Positions 1 through 9,213 of a DNA stretch of 40,219 nucleotides are shown in pieces (position 1 is the first letter of the stretch; every line of letters begins with the position of its first letter). Both the position numbers and the translations under genes were made by a program. The stretch comes from Gammaproteobacteria bacterium. Its GTDB lineage: Bacteria; Pseudomonadota; Gammaproteobacteria; PIWD01. The notes below the pieces were generated by a model. It did no database searches, had not been told where the DNA came from, and saw nothing but the letters and a program-made list of their open reading frames with translations. The stretch lies in NCBI GenBank assembly GCA_003354005.1, contig PIWD01000013.1, positions 1-40,219 on the forward strand, in the 5' to 3' direction.

Positions 1-321
1 ATTAAAAAACAGCAAATGAATAGTGAGCTTCCTGTTTGGGAGCAATTTTATGCACTCGCTGGATAATTGTATCCAGAATACAAGCATCCTTTGATCCAAT
101 AAAACTTTGCAACACAACCCCATAATCAAGTCAATTATCCACAATCATTAAATTTGCAAAATTTTTTAGAAAATGATAAAAAGTGGAATGAGAAATCTGG
201 AATTATAGAGTTAGATAAATCTGTAAAAATGACAAAAAAACTTTTAAATAAGGTTTTAGATAAAATTGTAACTGATGAGAATATAGAAGTTAAATTTGAT
301 GAATTAAAAGAATTTTTATAA
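1..321 (+). pseudogene. Decayed AT-rich gene remnant, 3' part only
   Basis: Frame 1 reads from the window edge to the stop at 319-321, broken by TAA codons at 64-66 and 100-102. On both sides of these stops the translation looks protein-like: VWEQFYALAG, then LYPEYKHPLIQ, then a lysine-rich tail ending KFDELKEFL. No start codon precedes the long last segment (103-321), so I read it as the 3' part of a gene broken by two nonsense mutations. Composition is more AT-rich than the genes that follow, which suggests an acquired sequence. The family is not recognised and the 5' end lies outside the window. Confidence 0.45.
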
Positions 322-324
322 ATT

Positions 325-462
325 ATGACAAAGCTAAAACAAATAGAAAAAGCCCTAAAAGAAGTTTTGCTATCCAAACCAAAAGAAAAGGCTAAATGTG
401 AAAATAAGAAACCTACCAAGACTGAGAAAAATAAAAAGTGGCAATTAGAGGAAAGGGTTTAA
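325..462 (+). CDS. Small lysine-rich hypothetical protein, 45 aa
   Basis: ATG at 325 follows the stop of the preceding remnant by 3 bp and stays in the same frame. The 45-residue product is very basic (MTKLKQIEKALKEVL at the start, then a Lys/Glu-rich tail ending LEERV) and probably helical. There is no clear ribosome binding site. It may be a small gene of a lost mobile element or simply the last segment of the broken gene upstream. No family is recognised. After it, 463-603 holds nothing I can assign. Confidence 0.3.
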   Translation: MTKLKQIEKALKEVLLSKPKEKAKCENKKPTKTEKNKKWQLEERV

Positions 463-603
463 GTGGGTTTTGTAGATTTAAGTATATAATTCCCTAAATT
501 TACCATGTCGAATACAGTATCGGATGAAAGTGGCTGACAATTCAATTGACGATGCGGATGCTAAATCCATTGAGAACTGCCGTTGAAGGACTCAGCAGTA
601 GAA

Positions 604-1461
604 CTAGCTAGAGTCATAGATTTTGTCCTTAGAATCCCCTGAATTCATATGAGGGTTAGAAAACTGATGTATGTACAAAACACGGCTTATTGTTGCTCCT
701 ATGAGGGTGATGGCTAGTACTAAATAAAGCCAAATTAAAAATAGAGGGATAATAGCAATAGCACCGTAGATTAATTGGTAGGTTGGAAAATAATAAATGT
801 ATAGTGTAAAAGAATACTTGGCAATTTCAAATAGTATTGTTGCAACAAAGCCTCCTGCAAAAGCACATTTGATGGGTACGTTTCGATTGGGTAAGGCGAG
901 ATACAGTAAGCTAAAGCCTGTTAGAGTGAGAAAATAGGGCACAAGTAATAAGGTATAATGTATGATGATGTTTGGTAGAAAGTGTCCTTTCGATATAAAG
1001 CGCATGACAAAAGAAGTCATCACAATGCCAGATCCTAGTAATAAGGGTAATAATGTGAGTACGCCCCAGTAGAGCAAAATACCAGTTACACCTGAACGCC
1101 CTTTTTTCACATGCCAGATTCTATTAAAAGATTTTTCTAGGTTAAAAATCATCAAAATGGCAGTTGCAAGTAGGAGCAATGAGCCTACGATCGAGAGGTG
1201 GCGGGTTTGTGTGATAAATTTCTCAAAGTGATTCTCTATAGTTGTAGCAAAGTCGGTGACTAAGTGGCTGCCAATAAATTGTGTGATAGTGCCTTTAAGG
1301 CCAGCAAAACTTGGGAATGCTGTTAAAACTGTCAGACATACTGTGACTAATGGCACTAGGGCAAGCAGCATGTTAAATGCTAGTGCTGCTGCATGTTGTG
1401 CACTCTCATCTTCAAGAAATTGCGTATATGTACTTCGCAAAATTTTAGTAAGCAGTAGCAT
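604..1461 (-). CDS. YihY/BrkB-family inner-membrane protein
   Basis: A 285-residue polytopic protein of the YihY/virulence factor BrkB family, once misnamed ribonuclease BN. An N-terminal amphipathic stretch containing FLEDESAQHAAALAFNMLLA is followed by about six hydrophobic segments. The family features LFEIAKYSFTLYI and YGAIAIIPLFLIWLYL appear in the second half, and the C-terminus is a short polar tail. Length is normal for the family. The molecular function of the family is not settled. It is the last gene of the minus-strand group that starts with feoA, but a gap of about 134 bp from feoB makes a separate transcript possible. Confidence 0.85.
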   Translation of the reverse strand: MLLLTKILRSTYTQFLEDESAQHAAALAFNMLLALVPLVTVCLTVLTAFPSFAGLKGTITQFIGSHLVTDFATTIENHFEKFITQTRHLSIVGSLLLLATAILMIFNLEKSFNRIWHVKKGRSGVTGILLYWGVLTLLPLLLGSGIVMTSFVMRFISKGHFLPNIIIHYTLLLVPYFLTLTGFSLLYLALPNRNVPIKCAFAGGFVATILFEIAKYSFTLYIYYFPTYQLIYGAIAIIPLFLIWLYLVLAITLIGATISRVLYIHQFSNPHMNSGDSKDKIYDSS

Positions 1462-1595
1462 TACTTCCCAAATGACCTCTCACTGTGCTATCCCTATCTC
1501 ATGCAATTTTTCAGACTTCCAAGTCTCAATAATCAGAGCTGTTCCAACAATAACACATCTTTAATGTATCACAAAGTAGTTGTTTATTGCTTACG

Positions 1596-3881
1596 CTATT
1601 TGCATGTTTGCACTATGCGATGTAGTGCGCACCACATAAGTACAAGCAAACTGATCATAGCCCCTATCCAGACGAACGACTGTGTGGGATGCAAGGCGAA
1701 TGTTGCTGATTGATAATATATCACGGCTGTTGCATAGGCTAATGTTGTTGACCATGTTAATGAAAACCACCCCCAGCTTTGACCAATTTCTTTCATGGTT
1801 ACCGATACGGTTGAAAGGCAGGGGACATAAAGTAATACAAATAACAAATAAGCAAATGCTGCCTTAGAATCACCGAATTTTTTTACCATGTTTCCTAAGG
1901 CTTTTTTTCCTAATGGTCGTGCACCAGGGCTTGCTATATTATCCGTTACCCACGGTAGGGCATGGTAAATTTGCATACGTGCATTAAGCCAAGAAAATGC
2001 TTCACGTTGTTTCAGAGGAGTTTCGGTGCTATAGAGGATATTTAAGGAACCAATCACAACCTCTTTGGCCAATATCCCAGAGAATAGGCCTATAGTAGCT
2101 GGCCAGTTATTGGACTCAATCCCCATGGGTTTAAATATGGGTGTTACAAATTTACCTGCTTGGTAGAGCAATAAAACAGAGTGATTATTGTGCTTCACAG
2201 TTATTGTATTGAGCAATGCGAAAAGCATACAAACAGGAATCAATAAGCGACTCATGCGTCGTACAAATCCCCACAATTTACGCCAGGTATAGCGCATGAT
2301 ATCGTTTAGTTGGGGGTAGTGATAAGGTGGTAATTCCATCACAAACGAAGATTGTTGATTGCGCAATACTGTATAGCGTAGCAATAATCCCGTTAACACG
2401 GCCATACTGATACCAATTAAATAGAGAATGAAGACGATGTTATGTGCATTATTGACAAAAAAAGCACTGCAAAACACAGTATAGACACTTAAACGTGCAC
2501 TGCACGACATAAAGGGTGTTATGAGCACTGTTAGCAAGCGGTCGTTTGCGCGATCAAGAGTACGCGAGGCCATAACGGCAGGCACATTGCAACCGAACCC
2601 GATCATCAATGGGACAAATGCCTTCCCTGGCAAGCCCAAAAAACGCATAAGACGATCCATAATAAAAGCAATACGACCCATGTACCCTGAGTCTTCAATA
2701 AGTCCCAAGAAAAAAAATATACCAGCTAGTACTGGTAAAAATGTCATTATAGTGTTAATCCCTAGTCCTAATCCATCAGCTAGTAAAGTAATCAACCATA
2801 TGGGGGTGTGGGAATGCTGTAACAATGATGCAACCCCATCTACAAACATAAGGTGACTCACGACATTAAACAACTGTTGCAAACTACCTGCAACTTCTAT
2901 GGAAAACCAAAATATCAGGTAGATAACGATAAAAAATAATGGTATCGCCAACCAACGATTCAACACCCAGCGATCTAAGGTGGCGTTCATACAAATTTTT
3001 TGATCAACTACAATGGAATGTTGCTTAACGTGTGCAATGATGTGTCTGATCAAGCGGTAACGACAATCTGCAATCAAAATATCTGCTGGTTCATCATAGG
3101 TTTGTTCGATAGATTTCAATATGGCCTTTACCTTTGCTTGTAGCACATTGGGAAGCTGTTTAGTAATAGAAGTGTCGCCATCCAATAAGCGGAGTGCTAC
3201 CCAATCATTTGGCCATGTTAAGACTTGACTTTCTTTCAGGTGCGCAAGCTCTTGCATCAATTGTTGATGTGCTAGCACAATTCCAGGTTGTGATTTTATT
3301 AAACGTGTTACCCTTTCTGGGGACATTATTTGATGTGGTCGCTGCGCTACCATTTGTTCAATGGATGCCTTCAAAGAGCATAATGTGTGGCGTTTGCTCA
3401 CTGAGAGCGGTATCACTGGGCAACCTAACTGTTTGCTGAGCTTATCAAAATTGAGTTGTATGCCTTTTTTTTCTACAACATCGACCATGCTTACAGCAAC
3501 AATACAAGGTAATTGCATTTCAAGTAATTGCAAGGTTAAATAAAGGCTGCGTGTTAAGTGGGTTGCATCAATGATGTTAATGATGATATCTTTTTCACGA
3601 TTGAATGTCTGTGTGAGGTATTGGTAAGTAATGTGCTCATCTTGTGCCTGTTGGGATATATCATGATGAATTGTATAACAGCCTGGTAAATCAACAACCT
3701 GAATGTAGCAATCATTGTCTTGGGAGACACAATAGCCACACTTGCCTTCAACGGTAACACCTGGCCAATTACCGACCCATGAATGTTTACCTGTAAGTCG
3801 GTTAAATAAGGTTGTTTTACCTACATTTGGATTGCCAAATAATACAATATTAGTAATCACGCGTCGGCGATTTATGTGCAT
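1596..3881 (-). CDS. feoB: Ferrous iron transport protein B (FeoB)
   Basis: A 761-residue Fe(II) transporter of the inner membrane. The N-terminal G domain shows GNPNVGKTTLFNRLTG (residues 16-31), the switch segment NWPGVTVEGK and the G3 motif DLPGCY. A helical linker leads to the Gate domains, with GFGCNVPAVMASRTL and PFMSCSARLSVYTVF, the conserved Cys-containing segments of the membrane pore. Length is typical. Its start overlaps the end of feoA by 10 bp, so the two are translationally coupled. This is the standard route for Fe(II) uptake under low oxygen or inside vacuoles. Confidence 0.97.
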   Translation of the reverse strand: MHINRRRVITNIVLFGNPNVGKTTLFNRLTGKHSWVGNWPGVTVEGKCGYCVSQDNDCYIQVVDLPGCYTIHHDISQQAQDEHITYQYLTQTFNREKDIIINIIDATHLTRSLYLTLQLLEMQLPCIVAVSMVDVVEKKGIQLNFDKLSKQLGCPVIPLSVSKRHTLCSLKASIEQMVAQRPHQIMSPERVTRLIKSQPGIVLAHQQLMQELAHLKESQVLTWPNDWVALRLLDGDTSITKQLPNVLQAKVKAILKSIEQTYDEPADILIADCRYRLIRHIIAHVKQHSIVVDQKICMNATLDRWVLNRWLAIPLFFIVIYLIFWFSIEVAGSLQQLFNVVSHLMFVDGVASLLQHSHTPIWLITLLADGLGLGINTIMTFLPVLAGIFFFLGLIEDSGYMGRIAFIMDRLMRFLGLPGKAFVPLMIGFGCNVPAVMASRTLDRANDRLLTVLITPFMSCSARLSVYTVFCSAFFVNNAHNIVFILYLIGISMAVLTGLLLRYTVLRNQQSSFVMELPPYHYPQLNDIMRYTWRKLWGFVRRMSRLLIPVCMLFALLNTITVKHNNHSVLLLYQAGKFVTPIFKPMGIESNNWPATIGLFSGILAKEVVIGSLNILYSTETPLKQREAFSWLNARMQIYHALPWVTDNIASPGARPLGKKALGNMVKKFGDSKAAFAYLLFVLLYVPCLSTVSVTMKEIGQSWGWFSLTWSTTLAYATAVIYYQSATFALHPTQSFVWIGAMISLLVLMWCALHRIVQTCK

Positions 3882-4114
3882 GATGGGATAGCCTCAACCC
3901 AAATATTGGAAGCTTCTTTTTTGCATAGTATCAACTGTGTGCCAAGCACCTGCACAATCAATGGATCGCCAAATGGTGCAACACGCAATAAAGTTAACAC
4001 GACACCTGGAACTAATCCCATTGCCAATAAGAGTCGCCGATTGTCAACTACTAATTGTGATAATCGCACAATACGTGCCTGATCACCACATGTTATATCT
4101 AATAGGGTTGTCAT
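3872..4114 (-). CDS. feoA: Ferrous iron transport protein A (FeoA)
   Basis: An 80-residue SH3-like cytoplasmic partner of FeoB. Diagnostic segments are LAMGLVPGVVLTLLRVAPFG and the following DPLIVQVLGTQLILCKKEA, the usual FeoA fold order. I start at ATG 4114, which gives the standard family length; the frame stays open to 4165 but only from a GTG with no better ribosome site. It overlaps feoB by 10 bp and is first in the feoAB operon. A sigma-70-like promoter lies directly upstream (4149-4176). Confidence 0.93.
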   Translation of the reverse strand: MTTLLDITCGDQARIVRLSQLVVDNRRLLLAMGLVPGVVLTLLRVAPFGDPLIVQVLGTQLILCKKEASNIWVEAIPSCT

Positions 4115-4148
4115 GATTCCGTCTACAAATAAACCATTCTTATTCACT

Positions 4149-4176
4149 ATTATGTCAGCTATCACTTGTGAGTCAA
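4149..4176 (-). promoter_or_regulatory. Putative sigma-70 promoter of feoAB
   Basis: On the minus strand TTGACT (4176-4171) is separated by 16 bp from CATAAT (4154-4149), about 35 bp before the feoA ATG. The segment just after the -10 (GTGAATAAGAATGG) is AT-rich and vaguely Fur-box-like, but not close enough to call an operator. Confidence 0.45.
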
Positions 4177-4195
4177 GTTTGCCCTAGAAATTTTG

Positions 4196-4240
4196 GCAGT
4201 TCCCACTAATGCAACCATACGTTAAATTAGTGAGAACTGC
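4196..4240. repeat. Imperfect inverted repeat between feoA and hldE
   Basis: GCAGTTCCCACTAAT (4196-4210) and ATTAGTGAGAACTGC (4226-4240) are inverted copies with one mismatch in 15 and a 15-nt loop. The element lies between two divergent promoters and has no T-tract, so it is unlikely to be a terminator. It could be an operator, a REP-like element or an old insertion-sequence end. Confidence 0.6.
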
Positions 4241-4259
4241 TGTTAAGCAACATATCTAA

Positions 4260-4288
4260 TTGAATATTTCAAATTAATTCTGTATAGT
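4260..4288 (+). promoter_or_regulatory. Putative sigma-70 promoter of hldE
   Basis: TTGAAT (4260-4265), a 17-bp spacer and TATAGT (4283-4288). Transcription would start near 4295, leaving a leader of about 68 nt before the hldE ATG at 4363. Confidence 0.5.
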
Positions 4289-4362
4289 AACCGTATAAGG
4301 GGTTTCTCACCTCCTTTGATTTAGGCCGAAGTATATGGTATTAGCTACAGTGAAAAAGAAAG

Positions 4363-5796
4363 ATGAAAAATGATGATTCAATATATTTGCCAGATTTTAG
4401 CAAAGTAAGAGCCATTGTCCTCGGGGACATCATGCTAGACTCCTATTTTCAAGGTTCGGCTAGTCGTATTTCGCCTGAAGCACCTGTTCCAGTCGTTCGT
4501 ATTGAGAAACAGGTCAGGAGTCCAGGGGGAGCTGGAAATGTTGCTTTAAATATGCGCCACTTAGGGTGTCAGCTTGATTTATTTGCCCTGGTTGGGCATG
4601 ATGAGGACGGAGATTATTTAAAGAACAGACTAGAGTCAGAAGGGATTACCTGCCATTTTGGCTATTGGCAAAGCAATAAGACCATTAAGAAACTGCGTGT
4701 GCTTGATAGAAACCAGCAACTCATTCGTTTGGATTTTGAGCCTTCAAAACAAAGCTTGCAACAAGAGGTTCTGCCGTGGTTGGAGGATTATGACAATGCC
4801 CTGCATACAGCAGATGTTGTTGTCATATCCGATTATGCAAAAGGCACTCTGCAACAAGTTGATCAACTGATTGCAATGGCGAAACGTCGCAATGTCCCTG
4901 TTTTTGTCGACCCCAAACGTTGTGATTGTTTAGCTTATCGTGGGGCAACATTAATAAAACCCAATTTGAATGAGCTTGAACAGATGGTTGGATTGTCTTC
5001 TCTTGACCAAATGCTAGCAAAAGCAACTGAGTTGATGCTGCAGTGTGAATGCGAGGCATTGCTTGTGACACGGGGTAAGGAGGGGGTCTCATTGCTGCGA
5101 CCAAATCATGAACCCCTTCACTTGCCAGCGAAACAACTTGCTATCTATGATGTAACTGGTGCGGGTGACACCATTATTGCAACTTTGTCAGCTGCCTTTG
5201 CCACTGGACTCAATTGGCCTAATGCCGTCAGTCTAGCCAATTTAGCTGCAGGTTTAGTAATCAGGAAGTTGGGTAGTGCATCCGTTAGCCCACTTGAATT
5301 ACACCATGCTCTAAGAAGTCAGCATTCTCAAGCAAGTATATTAACATTGCCAGTATTATTAGAATATATACGGCAAGCACGTGCTTGTGGTGAGAAAATC
5401 ATCATGACTAATGGTTGTTTTGATTTGCTACATGCAGGGCATATCCAATATTTAGAACAAGCCAAAGCCTTGGGACATCGCCTTATTATTGCTGTCAATG
5501 ATGACCGATCTGTCAAGCGTATAAAGGGAGAATCGCGCCCGATTAACGGCTTACAGCACCGTATGCGTGTGTTGGCAGCATTAAGAACCGTTGATTGGGT
5601 GGTGTCTTTTTCAGAAGACACACCTTACAATCTCATAAAAGCGGTGCGTCCTGATATCTTAGTGAAAGGTGGGGATTATCAGGAGCACCAAATTGTAGGA
5701 GCCGAACTTGTCAAACGGTATGGTGGAAAAGTTTTGCAACTACCTTTCAAAAAAAATTGTTCAACTACTGCCATATTAGAGCGTATCGCTTTGTAA
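4363..5796 (+). CDS. hldE: Bifunctional heptose-7-phosphate kinase / heptose-1-phosphate adenylyltransferase HldE
   Basis: A 477-residue cytoplasmic enzyme that makes ADP-heptose for the lipopolysaccharide inner core. The N-terminal PfkB-type kinase domain carries SPGGAGNVALNMRHLG and the catalytic signature YDVTGAGDTIIATL. The C-terminal nucleotidyltransferase domain starts near residue 340 with TNGCFDLLHAGHIQYLEQA, whose HAGH is the HxGH active-site motif, and continues with VNDDRSVKRIKG. Length matches fused HldE proteins. It implies heptose-containing LPS. The gene stands alone on the plus strand, divergent from feoAB. Confidence 0.97.
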   Translation: MKNDDSIYLPDFSKVRAIVLGDIMLDSYFQGSASRISPEAPVPVVRIEKQVRSPGGAGNVALNMRHLGCQLDLFALVGHDEDGDYLKNRLESEGITCHFGYWQSNKTIKKLRVLDRNQQLIRLDFEPSKQSLQQEVLPWLEDYDNALHTADVVVISDYAKGTLQQVDQLIAMAKRRNVPVFVDPKRCDCLAYRGATLIKPNLNELEQMVGLSSLDQMLAKATELMLQCECEALLVTRGKEGVSLLRPNHEPLHLPAKQLAIYDVTGAGDTIIATLSAAFATGLNWPNAVSLANLAAGLVIRKLGSASVSPLELHHALRSQHSQASILTLPVLLEYIRQARACGEKIIMTNGCFDLLHAGHIQYLEQAKALGHRLIIAVNDDRSVKRIKGESRPINGLQHRMRVLAALRTVDWVVSFSEDTPYNLIKAVRPDILVKGGDYQEHQIVGAELVKRYGGKVLQLPFKKNCSTTAILERIAL

Positions 5797-5853
5797 TGTG
5801 AGTTAAAAATTCAAAGCTTTTAGAAAGCTGGTTGTTGGCCAAAATTCTAATTT

Positions 5854-6036
5854 TTGCAACCCCTAAAGGTTGTGTTGCAAACAAAGAGTTTGCCTGATAC
5901 GCTTGGGCAAAGCGTTTGTGTAAAGCAGTTCCCACATAACCATAGGTGCACCAATCCTGTTATGTCGAAAGGTAGTTGTAAGTCAGACATCTACGGTCGC
6001 AAGAAGCCACCGCTAGAACAGTTAGCGACCGTTTAG
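5854..6036 (+). pseudogene. tnpB (IS200/IS605 OrfB) 3'-tail remnant with right-end sequence
   Basis: A 60-codon open frame whose translation fits the disordered C-terminal tail of TnpB proteins: LGQSVCVKQFP corresponds to the usual GH..CG..VKQEP tail, and GRKKPPLEQLATV ends it. The following bases contain a small stem (CGCTA/TAGCG around 6010-6027) and end in GGGGGTATGTCAC, close to the other right ends in this window. The body of tnpB and any tnpA are absent. It abuts the stop codon of the convergent ABC ATPase gene at 6050. An inverted repeat TTGCAAC/GTTGCAA at 5854-5880 overlaps its start. Confidence 0.5.
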
Positions 6037-6049
6037 CGACGGGGGTATG

Positions 6050-7357
6050 TCACGGATCCTCGAAACTTAACATCTCAGTATTGGCATCGTAAGCAAAAAC
6101 TTCTGCATAACGCCCCCAATCAATTGCGATACGGAATACTTCATTGGATGCTTCTTCACTCAGATAATTTTTTAATTGTCGGACAATCGTATCCTTACCA
6201 ATACGATGCCCAGATCGTTGCTGCAATGTATTATAAATATGACTAATTAATGGTACATGGCTTATCAATTGTTTAGCAAATATTTTTTTCTTTGCCAGAA
6301 TGTCTGCCTTGATAAACTGTTTGCCAATCTTTGTTAATTCGATATCACCTTGTGACACTTTGGCAAACTGTAGAATTTCAAGTGCACCAGTTACTGGGAA
6401 CAGATTGTCAACGTCTAGGTGGAGTGCTTCGGCCAGATCTGGTAAATCAATACGCTGCTCATATTCGGGTGAATGCATTGTCTCAAGGAAACCACTTAGC
6501 ATTGATACCTCAACATTAGGCAAGCGATAACCAATAGATTGCGTGCGCAAACGCTGACTGATATGAAATGTTCGTTGTACTTTTTCTGGTCTAGTCATCA
6601 GTGTGTAAATATTATCAACAATTTCGATAAATTTGGGAGACTGTGTTTGACGTGGGTGTGGTAAATCAATGTGCATTTCAGCTCGAACATAGCCAGGGTT
6701 TGCTGAGAAAATGAGTAGACGATCTGCTAGTAACGCTGCTTCCTCAATATTATGGGTAACGATCAGCATGCTTTTAAGTAGTGTTTTTTGTTGCTGCCAT
6801 AAGTCCATCAGATCATTACGCAAATTTTCTGAAGTTAGGACATCAAGGGCGGAAAATGGCTCATCCATAAGAAGAATTTCAGAGTTTACGACCAGTGCCC
6901 GAGCAAAACCGACGCGTTGACACATGCCTCCAGATAATTCTTTTGGGTAAGCCGACTCAAAACCATCGAGTCCCACCATGTCAATGGTTGCCAATGCACG
7001 ATCACGACGTTCTTGCCTTGGCACGTGTTGTGCTTCAAGTCCAAGTTCAACATTTTGCAATACGGTTAACCATGGAAGTAATCCAAAATGTTGGAAGACC
7101 ATGCTCATGCCTTGCACTGGTTTTATAATGGGTTGATCATTGTAAAGTACTTGGCCAGTTGTTGGTTTGATTAATCCAGCAATAATACGCAATATCGTTG
7201 ATTTGCCCGAGCCAGACTTACCTAACAGTGCAACAATTTCATTTTGCTTCAAGTCAAAATTAACATCGTCTAGCACTAATAAGTCTTGGTTGTATCGCTT
7301 TTTAAATGATTTTTTAATATGCTGGACTTTAATCAGTGGTTTTGGTGTCTCTATCAT
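6050..7357 (-). CDS. NitT/TauT-family ABC transporter ATP-binding protein with C-terminal AAA-associated domain
   Basis: A 435-residue nucleotide-binding subunit. Residues 1-250 are an ABC ATPase: Walker A GKSGSGKST (46-54), signature LSGGM (141-145), Walker B ILLMDEP (161-167) and a switch His in VTHN. The remaining 180 or so residues match the extra AAA-associated domain seen in one branch of nitrate/sulfonate/taurine-type ATPases. It follows the permease gene by 15 bp on the same strand and surely pairs with it. The substrate cannot be read from sequence, and no periplasmic binding protein is present nearby. Confidence 0.88.
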   Translation of the reverse strand: MIETPKPLIKVQHIKKSFKKRYNQDLLVLDDVNFDLKQNEIVALLGKSGSGKSTILRIIAGLIKPTTGQVLYNDQPIIKPVQGMSMVFQHFGLLPWLTVLQNVELGLEAQHVPRQERRDRALATIDMVGLDGFESAYPKELSGGMCQRVGFARALVVNSEILLMDEPFSALDVLTSENLRNDLMDLWQQQKTLLKSMLIVTHNIEEAALLADRLLIFSANPGYVRAEMHIDLPHPRQTQSPKFIEIVDNIYTLMTRPEKVQRTFHISQRLRTQSIGYRLPNVEVSMLSGFLETMHSPEYEQRIDLPDLAEALHLDVDNLFPVTGALEILQFAKVSQGDIELTKIGKQFIKADILAKKKIFAKQLISHVPLISHIYNTLQQRSGHRIGKDTIVRQLKNYLSEEASNEVFRIAIDWGRYAEVFAYDANTEMLSFEDP

Positions 7358-7372
7358 ATCGTTCTCTTATTG

Positions 7373-9121
7373 TTATCGTAATTGACCTGCAAAGCGAGCG
7401 ACCCAACGATATAGTGGTTGCCAAATGAGCCAATTAATTACTAAGACATACACACACATCACGCATAAACCAATCATCAGCTTAGTGAAATCACCTCGGT
7501 GCGCAAATTCGCTAATATAAGCACCCAGACCTGTGACTTGCAAGCGTGTGCCTCCCCAACTGACTGATTCGGCAATAATACTCGCATTCCAAGCACCTCC
7601 AGAAGCTGCCATCGCCCCAGTGATTAAATAAGGGGCAATAGCTGGAAGCAACAAGCGTCGCCACCACAGCCAGCGTTTTACCTGAAATAAAGCTGTAGTC
7701 TGATAAAGATCCTTCGGAAGGTATCGAACCCCAGCAATGACATTAAAGAAAATATACCATTGTGTCCCAAGGATCATCAACGGAGAGGTCCAAATTTCTT
7801 GGTTAAGTTGATAGCGTGAGATTAAAATAGTAACCAAGGGGAATAACAAATTGGCTGGAAATGCAGCTAAAAACTGTGTTGATGGCTGTACCCAAGCGAC
7901 CCATTTTGGGCGCATGCCAATCCATACACCGATTGGCAACCAGACTATGGTGCTTAAAATGATCAATGAGATAACACGTGCTGCTGTTAATAACCCTAAG
8001 TAGAAAATATGTCTAATCTCGGAAAGATGACTGGCGTGATTGAGAAATAGAAAAAGTCTCCAGGCAAATAGTAGTAGGGAAGCAAACAGAAGACAATAGC
8101 CTATTGTGCGTATAGGACGGTGAAACCGCTGCGGTAAGGCATAGGTGAGCTTGGAGGGTAAAATAGGGGGCGAAGAAATAAATAGGATATTAAGTAGTGA
8201 AGTAAAGAACCGTCGGGTATTACTAAGGAGATACTTAAAAAATTTTGTACGTTGCAATAGCTTAAATAACCAAGATCGGTTTGGGATATCATCGTCTGAG
8301 TCCGAAAATTTAAACTTTTCTGCCCAGGTTAAGATAGGTCGGAATAACAGTTGGTCATAGATTAGAATAACAATAAACATTGCTGCAATAGCATAGAAAA
8401 TAGCATGAAGATTTGAAGAATCGATGGCTAACGCGATATAAGAGCCAATGCCTGGTAGCATAATATTTTGGTTTGCTACGGTAATGGCCTCTGAAGCAAC
8501 CACAAAAAACCAACTAGCAGACATCGATAGCATGATGTTCCATAATAGGCCTGGTGTTGCAAGGGGGACTTCTAGTCTCCAGAATCGTTTCCATGCAGAT
8601 AACTGAAAGATTGCAGATGCTTCACATAATTCATGAGGAATTGAGCGCAAGCTTTGATAAAAGCTGAGAGTGATATTCCATACTTGTGCCGTAAAGACGG
8701 TAAAAATTGAAGCACATTCTGGCCCTAGCAGGCTATGGGGAAATAGAGTGACAAAACTAACCACTGCAAGGGATAAAAATCCAAGTGGTGGAACAGATTG
8801 CATGATATCGATTGCTGGAATAATAATCCGCTCAGCTGCCTTATTTTTAGCTGCCAACGTGCCAACTATAAATGTGAAGAGCAATGAACAGCATAGGCCA
8901 ATTAATAAACGAAAAGTACTACGTATAGCATAACCAGGCAAGTAGTAGGGAGACAATGAGATTTTAATTGGGTCGCCGACATGATATGGAGCAGAAACTT
9001 GTGCAATATTCCAGACAACAATAGAGATGGCACCAAAAATAAGACACAATAAAGCAATATCCCAGATATTAATGGTGCGATTGTTCGACAATATTTTATT
9101 AGAAAACTGATTATGAGTCAT
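7373..9121 (-). CDS. ABC transporter permease, tandem-duplicated NitT/TauT type
   Basis: An integral membrane protein of about 582 residues with two binding-protein-dependent permease halves in one chain. The EAA-like loops are visible twice: ELCEASAIFQLSAWKRFWRL in the first half, and DLYQTTALFQVKRWLWWRRL in the second. A charged linker of about 60 residues joins the halves. I start at ATG 9121; a GTG three codons upstream is possible. It forms a two-gene operon with the downstream ATPase. One fused permease could form the whole membrane channel without a partner. Confidence 0.86.
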   Translation of the reverse strand: MTHNQFSNKILSNNRTINIWDIALLCLIFGAISIVVWNIAQVSAPYHVGDPIKISLSPYYLPGYAIRSTFRLLIGLCCSLLFTFIVGTLAAKNKAAERIIIPAIDIMQSVPPLGFLSLAVVSFVTLFPHSLLGPECASIFTVFTAQVWNITLSFYQSLRSIPHELCEASAIFQLSAWKRFWRLEVPLATPGLLWNIMLSMSASWFFVVASEAITVANQNIMLPGIGSYIALAIDSSNLHAIFYAIAAMFIVILIYDQLLFRPILTWAEKFKFSDSDDDIPNRSWLFKLLQRTKFFKYLLSNTRRFFTSLLNILFISSPPILPSKLTYALPQRFHRPIRTIGYCLLFASLLLFAWRLFLFLNHASHLSEIRHIFYLGLLTAARVISLIILSTIVWLPIGVWIGMRPKWVAWVQPSTQFLAAFPANLLFPLVTILISRYQLNQEIWTSPLMILGTQWYIFFNVIAGVRYLPKDLYQTTALFQVKRWLWWRRLLLPAIAPYLITGAMAASGGAWNASIIAESVSWGGTRLQVTGLGAYISEFAHRGDFTKLMIGLCVMCVYVLVINWLIWQPLYRWVARFAGQLR

Positions 9122-9213
9122 GGTTATCACATATTTTTATAAGAAAACTACGACTGATTATATCAGAAAATAACTGATTAAGTGTGAGATAAATAGTGAA
9201 GGAAAGGGAGTCG

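Noticed and set aside
325-462. Toxin-antitoxin call for the lysine-rich small gene and preceding frame
   Set aside because: No family motif supports it, and the upstream partner is interrupted by stops.
1256-1564. Plus-strand open frame of 102 codons opposite the yihY-like gene
   Set aside because: A shadow of a clear membrane-protein gene. Its translation is low in structure and has no ribosome site. The same applies to the many frames opposite feoB, hldE, recD2 and virB4.
4196-4240. Rho-independent terminator between feoA and hldE
   Set aside because: The genes are divergent, so no transcript ends there, and no T-tract follows the stem.
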